A stretch of 6,121 nucleotides of DNA from an uncultured Treponema sp. (GCA_947176045.1 CAMWPF010000099.1:1-6121), one strand, 5' to 3'. Shown: positions 1 through 5,720, numbered from the stretch's first letter. Notes: a model not told the origin generated them from the letters alone. Made by a program: numbers and translations.

Positions 1-780
1 CAGCCGGAACGCAACGAATTCGGCAGAACCTGCCGTAACTCAATGATTTTTTGCAGTCTGATTTTTGCCGCGGCGATTGTCGTCGCCTCGATTCTTCCCG
101 CCAAAAAGGCGGAGCCTGCCGCGCCCATTGTGCGTGCGGCGTCTGAAACTGAAAGCGAAGTAATTGCAGAATTCGGTCATCTTTTGGAAGAAGCTGGATT
201 CCAAGCAGATAAGGTGACGCGCGGAGACGAAGGGCTTGCCCTGTACCGCCGTCCGTCTTCAAAAACTGCCGTGGAGTGGTTCTATCTTCATGTTACGGGC
301 GACCGAGCGACGAGTACGGCGATTTTGGAGGAGGCGGAGAAGAACGACATTCCGCTTTCCTTGGCGTTCGCGCTTGCGTATACGGAAAGCCGCTACAATG
401 TTCTGGCAGTCAACAAGAACAAGAACGCTTCAATCGACCGCGGTCTGTTCCAGCTGAACAACCGCTCCTTCCCGCAGCTGACGGAGGAGGAATTCTTTGA
501 TCCTGCGGTCAGTGCGAAATATGGAATGGCGCACCTGCGCTTCTGCCTGAATGTAGCGGGAAACGAGGTTTCCGCGCTGGCGATGTACAATGCCGGAACG
601 ACGAAGGTTCGCTCCAACAACACGCCGCAGTCCACGTTGAATTATGTCGGCAAGATTATGGCGTATCAGGAAAAGCTGGACCGGCTGTTTGCCGACGAAG
701 TGCTGGCGTATTATGAGACGTCCCGCCCGATGAACGGCGTTTCCGTCGCGTTCCTGAACAACAGGCGGTTCGACCGCTGA
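1..780 (+). CDS. Membrane-anchored or secreted lytic transglycosylase, SLT domain (5' end probably outside the window)
   Basis: Predicted peptidoglycan lytic transglycosylase, which cleaves the MurNAc-GlcNAc bond of the cell wall with 1,6-anhydro product formation. Counting from the first in-window ATG (base 43), residues 1-20 are a hydrophobic export or anchor segment, 21-90 are a linker with no recognised domain, and about 92-212 are the SLT fold. Family motifs are visible: the catalytic Glu115 in TESRYN, GLFQLN at 134-139, AMYNAG at 180-185 and NYVGKI at 200-205. The frame is open from base 1, and ATG 43 has no Shine-Dalgarno sequence. The codons before it add arginines just ahead of the hydrophobic segment, as a normal signal n-region would have, so I think the true start lies upstream. 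The gene ends at 780 and is followed by a strong terminator. It is not a full-length soluble Slt70; it is a short single-domain type. Family call is confident; substrate preference and exact role (turnover, division or apparatus assembly) are unknown. Confidence 0.88.
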   Translation, partial: QPERNEFGRTCRNSMIFCSLIFAAAIVVASILPAKKAEPAAPIVRAASETESEVIAEFGHLLEEAGFQADKVTRGDEGLALYRRPSSKTAVEWFYLHVTGDRATSTAILEEAEKNDIPLSLAFALAYTESRYNVLAVNKNKNASIDRGLFQLNNRSFPQLTEEEFFDPAVSAKYGMAHLRFCLNVAGNEVSALAMYNAGTTKVRSNNTPQSTLNYVGKIMAYQEKLDRLFADEVLAYYETSRPMNGVSVAFLNNRRFDR

Positions 781-804
781 TCTGCGTTGATACGGAATAT
801 GAGG

Positions 805-836
805 GCAGTCCTGCACTATGCAGGACTGCTTTTTTT
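805..836 (+). terminator. Intrinsic terminator after the lytic transglycosylase gene
   Basis: A perfect 11-bp stem (GCAGTCCTGCA at 805-815 pairing with TGCAGGACTGC at 819-829), a 3-base loop CTA, and seven T on the + strand (830-836). It lies 24 bases after the stop codon. There is no A-run on the 5' side, so it works for the + strand only. It separates the transglycosylase unit from the rex region. Confidence 0.95.
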
Positions 837-856
837 ATCCATGGTGATTCCGCCGG

Positions 857-885
857 TTGCTTTTTTTCTGTTAAAAAAATAACAT
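857..885 (+). promoter_or_regulatory. Candidate sigma-70 type promoter upstream of rex
   Basis: TTGCTT (857-862, 3 of 6 matches to TTGACA) and TAACAT (880-885, 4 of 6 matches to TATAAT) are separated by exactly 17 bases, in the only AT-rich patch (861-900) of this intergenic region. Transcription would begin near 892 and give a leader of about 100 bases before rex. The boxes are weak on their own; the spacing, the AT-rich setting just after a terminator and the overlapping palindrome support them. Confidence 0.4.
868..885. promoter_or_regulatory. Candidate Rex operator (palindrome TGTTA-N6-TAACA)
   Basis: TGTTA (869-873) and TAACA (880-884) form a perfect inverted repeat around six A. Laid on the clostridial-type Rex consensus TTGTTAA-N4-TTAACAA, the 18-base site 868-885 matches 11 of the 14 defined positions by my count. 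It covers the spacer and -10 box of the candidate promoter, where a repressor would block RNA polymerase, and the next gene encodes Rex. Autoregulation is known for Rex in some bacteria. A chance palindrome in AT-rich DNA remains possible. Confidence 0.5.
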
Positions 886-895
886 AAAAACGAAA

Positions 896-929
896 AGAAC
901 GAAGGAATGCGGCCGTTCTGCGGCTTTTT
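896..929 (+). promoter_or_regulatory. Possible alternative hairpins in the rex leader
   Basis: AGAACG (896-901) can pair with CGTTCT (914-919). GCCG (912-915) can instead pair with CGGC (921-924), which is followed by five T (925-929), a small terminator-like shape. The two pairings share bases 914-915 and cannot form together. The second stem has only 4 bp, so an attenuator is only a possibility. I see no gene in the stretch 837-994. Confidence 0.2.
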
Positions 930-953
930 CCGGCGGTTTTTCCCCGTTCCGGA

Positions 954-982
954 TTGCCGCCGCCGTCCGTGCCGCGTATAAT
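954..982 (+). promoter_or_regulatory. Promoter-like TTGCCG-N17-TATAAT next to the rex start
   Basis: TATAAT at 977-982 is a perfect -10 box, and TTGCCG at 954-959 (4 of 6 matches) lies exactly 17 bases upstream. If it is active, transcription would start near 989, only about 6 bases before the rex ATG and at the end of its GGAGG. The mRNA would then be almost leaderless. Good boxes in an otherwise GC-rich stretch argue for it; the awkward overlap with the ribosome binding site argues against it. Confidence 0.45.
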
Positions 983-984
983 GT

Positions 985-989
985 GGAGG
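985..989 (+). promoter_or_regulatory. Ribosome binding site that sets the rex start
   Basis: GGAGG lies 5 bases before ATG 995. This favours ATG 995 over the in-frame GTG at 983, which would lie on top of this site. Confidence 0.75.
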
Positions 990-994
990 CGTGT

Positions 995-1615
995 ATGAAT
1001 CAGGCGAGCGTTCCTGCGCCAGTGCGGAAGCGGCTGGTGACAATGCTTCTGCTGCTTGAACAGTGCGGGACGGCGCGCATAACGTCCGCCGAAATCGGCA
1101 GGATTTCCGGCAGAAAGGACTCCTTGGTGCGTCATGATTTGTTTTGCGCCGGAATTTCCGGCGGCGCTTCCAACGGATACGCTGTCGGCAGGCTGGCGGA
1201 CGACATCCGTCGGGCGTTGGGGATGGTTCCGGCGGAGCCGGCGCGGCGCTGCTGCATTGTCGGATTGGGGCGGCTGGGCGCGGCGCTGCTGGACGACGAT
1301 TTGTTCGCCGGAAGCGGCTTTCAGATTGCCGCTGGATTTGATTCCAACGTGAACCGTACGGAAATCCTGCGCTCCTCGTTTCCGCTGTACCCGGCCTCCA
1401 AAATCGAAACGGTCGTTCCGGCGGAACGCATTGAATACGCGCTGCTTGCCGTTCCTGAAAAGGAGGCGCCTGTCATGGCGGAGCGGCTTGCGCGCTGCCC
1501 CGTCCGCGGCATTGTGAACTTCACGTCTGCGGTTCTGGACGTTCCGCCGGAAATCCGGGTTGAAGGCGCGTCGCCGGTTGCGGCGCTGCTGCGGCTTGCG
1601 TCCGCCGGGTGGTAG
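995..1615 (+). CDS. rex: Redox-sensing transcriptional repressor, Rex family
   Basis: Rex is a cytoplasmic homodimer that binds DNA when NADH is low and releases it when NADH rises, controlling fermentative and respiratory genes. The 206-residue length is normal for the family. Residues 6-75 are the winged-helix domain, recognisable from VPAPVRKRL at the start and VRHDL at 45-49. Residues 85-205 are the NAD(H)-binding Rossmann domain, with GLGRLG at 90-95, FDSN at 115-118 (end of beta-2, where the adenine ribose is held) and VNFT at 174-177. The DNA-binding stretch is odd. It aligns without gaps to the usual VRKDL-SYFG-x-FG-x-RG-x-GY pattern, but the lysine is His47, both Phe-Gly phenylalanines are replaced (Ala52, Ser55) and the arginine is Ala58, while Gly61-Tyr62 are kept. 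It is therefore either a divergent Rex with altered DNA contacts or a Rex-like paralogue. No terminator is seen between it and serC, 132 bases downstream. Confidence 0.85.
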   Translation: MNQASVPAPVRKRLVTMLLLLEQCGTARITSAEIGRISGRKDSLVRHDLFCAGISGGASNGYAVGRLADDIRRALGMVPAEPARRCCIVGLGRLGAALLDDDLFAGSGFQIAAGFDSNVNRTEILRSSFPLYPASKIETVVPAERIEYALLAVPEKEAPVMAERLARCPVRGIVNFTSAVLDVPPEIRVEGASPVAALLRLASAGW

Positions 1616-1735
1616 CATCCTTCGAAGCGCGGTTCTGGAAGCGCCGGATGTGCATGTGGACGTCGTCTTTGCGGTGTGGACGGACATTCCATGATGGTGG
1701 TTGATACGGAAGAATCCGCGGAATGCGGTTTGTAT

Positions 1736-1741
1736 AAGGAG
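1736..1741 (+). promoter_or_regulatory. Ribosome binding site that sets the serC start
   Basis: AAGGAG lies 6 bases before ATG 1748. It rules out the upstream in-frame GTG at 1676, whose extra 24 residues do not resemble any part of SerC. Confidence 0.85.
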
Positions 1742-1747
1742 TTGGAA

Positions 1748-2851
1748 ATGGGTCGTGTGTACAATTTTTCAGCGGGGCCGTCGTGCCTGCCGGAAGATGT
1801 TCTGAAGGAATGCGCCGCGGAAATGCTGGACTACAAGGGAACGGGGCAGTCCGTCATGGAACTGAGCCACCGTTCTTCGGCGTACAAGCCGATTATTGAA
1901 AATGCGGAGGCGCTGGTCCGCCGCCTTATGAACGTGCCGGACAACTACAAGGTCCTGTTCCTGCAAGGCGGCGGCTCCACGCAGTTCGCCATGATTCCGC
2001 TGAATTTGGGAACGGGCTGCAAGAAGGCGGCGTACATCAACACCGGCGTCTGGGCGAAGAAGGCGGCCGCCGAAGCGAAGAAGTTCATCGGCGTCGACGT
2101 GGTCGCTTCGTCGGAGGACCGCGGCTTCTGCTACATTCCGCGCGTTGAAAAAATCGAAGGCGGTTACGATTACGCCTACATCTGCCTGAACAACACGATT
2201 ATGGGAACGCGTTACGAATATCTGCCGGAGACAGGCCCGATTCCGCTCGTGGCGGACATTTCGTCGTGCATCTTGTCGGAGCCGCTGGACGTTTCGAAAT
2301 TCGGACTGCTTTTCGCAGGCGCGCAGAAGAACCTTGCGCCCGCCGGAGTAACGCTCGTCATCATCCGCGACGATTTGATTGCGGACGCGCCGCTTCCCGG
2401 AACGCCGACGATGCTTTCCTACAAGACGCACGCGGACGCAGGCTCCATGTACAACACCCCGCCGTGCTATACGATTTACGTCATGGGCAAGGTTTTGGAA
2501 TGGATTGAGCGCAACGGCGGCGCGGAAGGCATGAAGAAGCGCAATGCAGAAAAGGCGGAGCTGTTCTACACCTATTTGGACGGCAGCGGCTTCTACCGCG
2601 CGACGGCGGAAAAGGGAAGCCGCTCGCTCATGAACATTCCGTTCCTGACGAACGAGGCGGACGCGGAGAAGGCGGACGCCCTGAACAAAAAGTTCGTCTC
2701 CGAGGCGGCTGCGGCGGGGCTGGTGAACCTTGCCGGACACCGGCTCGTCGGCGGAATGCGCGCGTCGATATACAACGCCATGCCGTTGGACGGCGTGAAG
2801 GCGCTGATTGCCTTCATGGAGCGGTTCGCCGCAGAAAACGCAAGAGGATAA
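1748..2851 (+). CDS. serC: Phosphoserine aminotransferase
   Basis: SerC is a cytoplasmic pyridoxal-phosphate enzyme (class V aminotransferase) that converts 3-phosphohydroxypyruvate and glutamate to phosphoserine and 2-oxoglutarate, the second step of serine synthesis. In some bacteria it also serves vitamin B6 synthesis. The 367-residue length is normal. The N-terminus MGRVYNFSAGPSCLPEDVL is typical of the family. ELSHR (38-42) carries the substrate-binding arginine (Arg42), QGGGSTQF (73-80) holds the cofactor phosphate, ADISS (169-173) holds the aspartate that contacts the PLP ring, and GAQKNLAPAG (191-200) holds the Schiff-base lysine, Lys194. The C-terminal part has the expected GHRLVGGMRASIYNAM segment. 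It is paired with serA, with the TAA overlapping serA's ribosome binding site. Nothing is missing or broken. Confidence 0.97.
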   Translation: MGRVYNFSAGPSCLPEDVLKECAAEMLDYKGTGQSVMELSHRSSAYKPIIENAEALVRRLMNVPDNYKVLFLQGGGSTQFAMIPLNLGTGCKKAAYINTGVWAKKAAAEAKKFIGVDVVASSEDRGFCYIPRVEKIEGGYDYAYICLNNTIMGTRYEYLPETGPIPLVADISSCILSEPLDVSKFGLLFAGAQKNLAPAGVTLVIIRDDLIADAPLPGTPTMLSYKTHADAGSMYNTPPCYTIYVMGKVLEWIERNGGAEGMKKRNAEKAELFYTYLDGSGFYRATAEKGSRSLMNIPFLTNEADAEKADALNKKFVSEAAAAGLVNLAGHRLVGGMRASIYNAMPLDGVKALIAFMERFAAENARG

Positions 2852-2861
2852 GGAGCCATCG

Positions 2862-4040
2862 ATGTATCGGATTCAAACAATGAACAAAATCAGCGCGAAA
2901 GGGCTTGAGCTTTTTCCGCGGGAGCAGTATGAAGTCGCTTCGGAAATCAGCAACGCGGACGCGGTTCTGGTGCGCTCGCAGGACTTGCACGGAGTTGCGC
3001 TCGATGAAAGCGTGAAGGCGGTCGCCCGTGCCGGAGCCGGAACGAACAACATTCCGGTTCCAGAACTTTCCGCACGGGGAATCGTCGTGTTCAATACGCC
3101 GGGCGCGAACGCGAACGCCGTCAAGGAGCTGGTGCTGCTGGGGCTTTTGCTGTCCAGCCGCCCGGTCGTCGCCGCGAACCGCTGGGTGCAGGATCTTGCC
3201 GGAAAAGGCGAGCAGATTCCCGAACTTGCCGAAAAAGGCAAGTCGCAGTTCGTCGGACCGGAACTCAAAGGAAAGACGCTCGGCGTCATCGGGCTTGGCG
3301 CAATCGGCGCGATGGTCGCGAACGCGGCGATCGCCCTTGGAATGAACGTCATCGGCTACGACCCGTTTCTTTCGGTGAAGGCGGCGTGGTCGCTTGACCG
3401 GAACGTGCAGCATTCCGAAACGCTGGAAACGATTTATGCGAAGTGCGACTACATCACCGTCCACGTTCCGCAGACGGACGACACGAAGGGCATGATAAGC
3501 GCGTCGTCGCTGAAGCTGATGAAGAACGGCGTGCGGATCATCAACCTTGCGCGCGGCGGGCTTGTGAACAACGCCGATATGATTGACGCGTTGAAGGGCG
3601 GAAAAGTCGCGAGCTTTGTGTCTGATTTTGCGGCGGAGGAGCTGATGGCGCTGCCGAACGTCATCTGCCTGCCTCATTTGGGGGCGTCCACGCCGGAGGC
3701 CGAAGAGAACTGCGCGGTGATGGCGGTCAGGCAGCTGCGGGACTTTTTGGAATTCGGAACCATCGTCAATTCCGTCAATTTTCCGAAGACTGTTACGGAC
3801 AATCCGATTCCGGCGGGCGGAACGCGTCTGTGCATTTCCCACAAGAATGTGCCGGGCATGGTCTCCAAATTTACGGCGGTGCTCGGCGATGCGCAGCTGA
3901 ACATCGGCAGCATGATCAACCAGAACCGCGGCGACATCGCCTACAACATCATCGATGTTGACGGCGTCGTGAAGGAAGGGACGGTCGCCCGGCTGAAGGA
4001 CATCACGGACGTAACGGCAGTCCGTCCGATCTACGCATAA
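2862..4040 (+). CDS. serA: D-3-phosphoglycerate dehydrogenase, short form with ACT domain
   Basis: SerA oxidises 3-phosphoglycerate to 3-phosphohydroxypyruvate with NAD+, the committed step of serine synthesis, and supplies the substrate of the upstream SerC. The start ATG 2862 has AAGGAG (2850-2855) 6 bases ahead. In 392 residues, about 1-100 and 285-315 form the substrate domain, 100-285 the NAD+ domain, and 323-392 a C-terminal ACT domain, which in this family usually binds serine for feedback inhibition. The Rossmann motif GLGAIG is at 144-149, the catalytic arginine in LARGG is Arg231, and the catalytic histidine in LPHLGAST is His272. The acid is Glu259 or Glu260 in the short SDFAAEEL segment. 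This segment lacks the EEPLP-type loop of E. coli-like SerA, as is usual in the clostridial/Bacteroides form. There is no extra regulatory domain between the catalytic part and ACT. The neighbouring serC makes a general 2-hydroxyacid dehydrogenase role unlikely. Confidence 0.95.
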   Translation: MYRIQTMNKISAKGLELFPREQYEVASEISNADAVLVRSQDLHGVALDESVKAVARAGAGTNNIPVPELSARGIVVFNTPGANANAVKELVLLGLLLSSRPVVAANRWVQDLAGKGEQIPELAEKGKSQFVGPELKGKTLGVIGLGAIGAMVANAAIALGMNVIGYDPFLSVKAAWSLDRNVQHSETLETIYAKCDYITVHVPQTDDTKGMISASSLKLMKNGVRIINLARGGLVNNADMIDALKGGKVASFVSDFAAEELMALPNVICLPHLGASTPEAEENCAVMAVRQLRDFLEFGTIVNSVNFPKTVTDNPIPAGGTRLCISHKNVPGMVSKFTAVLGDAQLNIGSMINQNRGDIAYNIIDVDGVVKEGTVARLKDITDVTAVRPIYA

Positions 4041-4044
4041 AGCC

Positions 4045-4092
4045 GCAGGACGGGCGGCGCTTCCGGGCTTTTCAGGATGCCGCCCGCCGTGC
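4045..4092 (+). repeat. GC-rich hairpin between serA and nfo, ending at the nfo ribosome binding site
   Basis: CGGGCGGC (4051-4058) and GCCGCCCG (4079-4086) form a perfect 8-bp inverted repeat around a 20-base loop. With GCA (4045-4047) and TGC (4090-4092) outside, plus one further pair, the arms extend to 14 positions with two mismatches. No T-run follows, so it is not a classical terminator. The AGGAGG of nfo starts at the next base, 4093. It could slow translation of nfo, stabilise the serCA mRNA 3' end, or simply reflect GC-rich DNA. Confidence 0.5.
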
Positions 4093-4098
4093 AGGAGG
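4093..4098 (+). promoter_or_regulatory. Ribosome binding site that sets the nfo start
   Basis: AGGAGG lies 5 bases before ATG 4104. It rules out the in-frame ATG at 4077, which has no such site and would add 9 residues ahead of the conserved IGYHES start. Confidence 0.85.
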
Positions 4099-4103
4099 AT
4101 TCC

Positions 4104-4973
4104 ATGCTGCATATCGGCTATCATGAGTCGTCTTCCGGCGGATATATGGCGATGGCGGACGAGGCGCTGTCCGTCGGCGCTGATACGTTCGCCTTTTTTA
4201 CGCGCAATCCGCGGGGCGGACAGGCGAAGGCGGTGGACGAGGCGGATGCCGCCGCGTTCCGCCGCTTTTTTGCGGAGCGGCAGTTTGCGCCGCTTGTCGC
4301 CCACGCTCCCTACACGATGAATCCGTGTTCCGCGGACGAAGGGCTGCGCGGTTTCGCCGCCCGGATGATGCGGGAGGACTTGGCCCGCATGAAGCAGACG
4401 CCGGGGAGCTATTACAATTTTCATCCGGGAAGCCACGTCAAGCAGGGCGCGGACGTCGGTATCGCGCTGGCCGCTGATATGCTTGCGTCCGTCATTCCGG
4501 CAGCGGTGGAAGACGGGCTGCTGCCCGGAACGGTGGTTCTCATCGAGACGATGGCGGGGAAGGGCAGCGAAATCGGGCGCTCGTTCGGGGAAATCCGCGC
4601 GATCATGGACGCCGCGGAGCAGGCGGCGGGAATGAGCCTTTCCGATTATCTGGGCGTCTGCCTGGACACGTGCCACGTCTGGGAGGCGGGCTACGACATC
4701 GTGTCCGATTTGGACGGCGTGCTAGCTTCCTTCGATAAGGAAATCGGATTGGAGCGCCTCAAGGCGTGCCATCTGAACGACAGCCTCAACGGACGCGGCG
4801 CCCATAAGGACCGCCATGCGAAAATCGGAGCGGGACAGATTGGATTCGAGGCGTTGGCGCGCGTCGTCAGTCATCCGGCGTTGCGGACGCTGCCGTTCAT
4901 CCTTGAGACGCCGAACGACCACGACGGCTATGCGGAGGAAATCGCGCGGCTCAGGGACGCAGTTTCGGAATGA
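4104..4973 (+). CDS. nfo: Deoxyribonuclease IV (endonuclease IV), zinc AP endonuclease
   Basis: Endonuclease IV cuts DNA 5' to abasic sites and removes blocked 3' ends in base-excision repair. The protein is a TIM-barrel of the xylose-isomerase-like superfamily using three zinc ions. At 289 residues it has normal length. All the metal ligands are visible in order: His67 (VAHAPY), His107 (NFHPGSH), Glu148 (IETMAGKG), Asp188 and His191 (LDTCH), His223 (CHLNDS), Asp236 and His238 (DRHAKIG) and Glu268 (LETP). The N-terminal IGYHESSSGGY and FFTRNPRGG (31-39) resemble clostridial-type relatives. It follows serA by 63 bases holding a hairpin but no convincing terminator or promoter, so it may be read through from serCA. 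The function has no evident link to serine synthesis. Confidence 0.96.
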   Translation: MLHIGYHESSSGGYMAMADEALSVGADTFAFFTRNPRGGQAKAVDEADAAAFRRFFAERQFAPLVAHAPYTMNPCSADEGLRGFAARMMREDLARMKQTPGSYYNFHPGSHVKQGADVGIALAADMLASVIPAAVEDGLLPGTVVLIETMAGKGSEIGRSFGEIRAIMDAAEQAAGMSLSDYLGVCLDTCHVWEAGYDIVSDLDGVLASFDKEIGLERLKACHLNDSLNGRGAHKDRHAKIGAGQIGFEALARVVSHPALRTLPFILETPNDHDGYAEEIARLRDAVSE

Positions 4974-4995
4974 CCGCGTCTGCTGCGGACGCGCG
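4974..4995 (+). repeat. Small hairpin directly after the nfo stop codon
   Basis: CGCGTC (4975-4980) pairs with GACGCG (4988-4993) around a 7-base loop, and one bulged base allows one more C-G pair. No T-run follows, so alone it is not a terminator; it may protect the mRNA end. Confidence 0.3.
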
Positions 4996-5001
4996 GCGGA
5001 G

Positions 5002-5046
5002 AGCGGCCGGCAGTCCGTCCAAAAAATCGGCGGGAGGCGCTTTTTT
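5002..5046 (+). terminator. Probable imperfect terminator after nfo
   Basis: Six T (5041-5046) follow an interrupted stem. AGCG (5002-5005) and CC (5007-5008) can pair with GGCGCT (5036-5041), and inside it TCCGTC can pair with GGCGGG using G-U pairs around an A-rich loop. The stem is imperfect, but the T-run and the promoter that begins 3 bases later suggest a transcription unit border here. Confidence 0.45.
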
Positions 5047-5048
5047 CA

Positions 5049-5077
5049 TTGAAAAGATGCGGACGTTTCAGTATTAT
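5049..5077 (+). promoter_or_regulatory. Near-consensus sigma-70 type promoter of clpP
   Basis: TTGAAA (5049-5054, 5 of 6 matches) and TATTAT (5072-5077, 5 of 6 matches) are separated by exactly 17 bases. Predicted transcription start is near 5084, giving a leader of about 22 bases that contains the ribosome binding site. No CIRCE-type heat-shock repeat (TTAGCACTC-N9-GAGTGCTAA) is seen here. Confidence 0.72.
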
Positions 5078-5094
5078 TGAAGCAACTCATTTTT

Positions 5095-5100
5095 GGTGGA
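5095..5100 (+). promoter_or_regulatory. Ribosome binding site that sets the clpP start
   Basis: GGTGGA lies 5 bases before ATG 5106. It favours this start over in-frame codons from 5049 onward, which lie inside the promoter and before the predicted transcription start. Confidence 0.65.
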
Positions 5101-5105
5101 TTTTC

Positions 5106-5717
5106 ATGAACAATTTGTATGCGTTTCCCCGTCTGGAAGACGAAGAGGAAAAGAAGGTGCCGGAGATGCCGGATCCGCTTGCTGAAAAATTTTTGAAGAC
5201 GCGGCAGGTGCTGCTTTCCGGCGAAATCAACAAGGAGCTTGCCGACAGGATTGTCCGCCAGCTTCTGCTGCTGGAAGCCGACGATGCGGAAAAGCCGATT
5301 TATATGTACATCGATTCTCCCGGCGGCGACGTTGACGCTGGATTCGCGATTTTCGACATCATCCGCTTCATCCGGCCGCAGGTGGTTCTGGTCGGGATGG
5401 GGCTGATTGCTTCCGCCGCAGCGCTGATTCTGCTTGCAGTTCCGAAGGAGCGCCGCCTCGGACTTCCGAACAGCCGCTATCTGATCCATCAGCCGTTGAG
5501 CGGAATGAAGGGCGTCGCTACGGACATCGAGATCCACGCGCGCGAGATGGCGAAGACCCGCGCCCTGCTCAATAAAATCATTTCGGAGCAGACGGGAAAG
5601 CCGCTGGAGCAGGTTGCCGCGGATACGGAGCGCGACTACTGGCTTGACGCCGGAGAAGCCGCGGAGTACGGACTTATCAGCCGTCTTGTTTTGAATCGGG
5701 ACGAGCTGGAAAAATAG
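5106..5717 (+). CDS. clpP: ATP-dependent Clp protease proteolytic subunit (ClpP2-like paralogue)
   Basis: ClpP forms a barrel of two heptamer rings in the cytoplasm and degrades proteins fed in by ClpX, ClpA or ClpC. In 203 residues the catalytic triad is complete: Ser103 in GLIASAA, His128 in YLIHQPL and Asp177 in DTERDYW. The gaps of 25 and 49 residues equal those of E. coli ClpP (97, 122, 171). The oxyanion-hole stretch SPGGDVDAGFAIFD is at 71-84. The residues after the serine (ASAAAL) differ from the usual ASMGSL, and SPGGDVDAGFA, ATDIEIHARE and ERDYW recall, from memory, chlamydial ClpP2 and treponemal ClpP. Together with the absence of an adjacent clpX, this suggests a second ClpP rather than the standard one. 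The N-terminus is acidic (EDEEEKK). It has its own promoter and is followed 3 bases later by a UPF0158 gene, so the two are probably cotranscribed. Confidence 0.92.
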   Translation: MNNLYAFPRLEDEEEKKVPEMPDPLAEKFLKTRQVLLSGEINKELADRIVRQLLLLEADDAEKPIYMYIDSPGGDVDAGFAIFDIIRFIRPQVVLVGMGLIASAAALILLAVPKERRLGLPNSRYLIHQPLSGMKGVATDIEIHAREMAKTRALLNKIISEQTGKPLEQVAADTERDYWLDAGEAAEYGLISRLVLNRDELEK

Positions 5718-5720
5718 CTG

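Noticed and set aside
907..981. A 24-codon leader frame (ATG 907 to TAA 979-981) upstream of rex, rich in Arg, Phe and Cys
   Set aside because: The only ribosome-binding-like bases (GAAGG) are 1 base from the ATG, and the composition follows the local GC-rich sequence. There is no run of a single regulatory amino acid codon.
1616..1691. A plausible-looking peptide frame after the rex stop (AGC ATC CTT..., ending at the TGA at 1692-1694), as if rex were frameshifted and longer
   Set aside because: Rex is already at normal length with the expected C-terminal end, and the extra peptide resembles no Rex tail.
1701..1738. TTGATA (1701) and TATAAG (1733) as a promoter for serC
   Set aside because: The spacing is 26 bases and the second box overlaps the ribosome binding site; no acceptable -10 lies 16-18 bases after TTGATA.
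1676..1747. N-terminal extension of SerC from GTG 1676
   Set aside because: There is no ribosome binding site at 1676; a strong one precedes ATG 1748, where the conserved SerC N-terminus begins.
2814..4676. A 620-codon open frame on the - strand, and other long - strand frames at 656-1687, 1769-2740 and 5046-6038
   Set aside because: They run opposite to clearly recognised genes, are rich in Arg and His as GC-rich antisense frames are, and match no family I recognise. They are products of codon bias.
5021..5046. A6 (5021-5026) and T6 (5041-5046) as a bidirectional terminator
   Set aside because: The bases between them do not form a matching stem, and no gene converges from the other strand.
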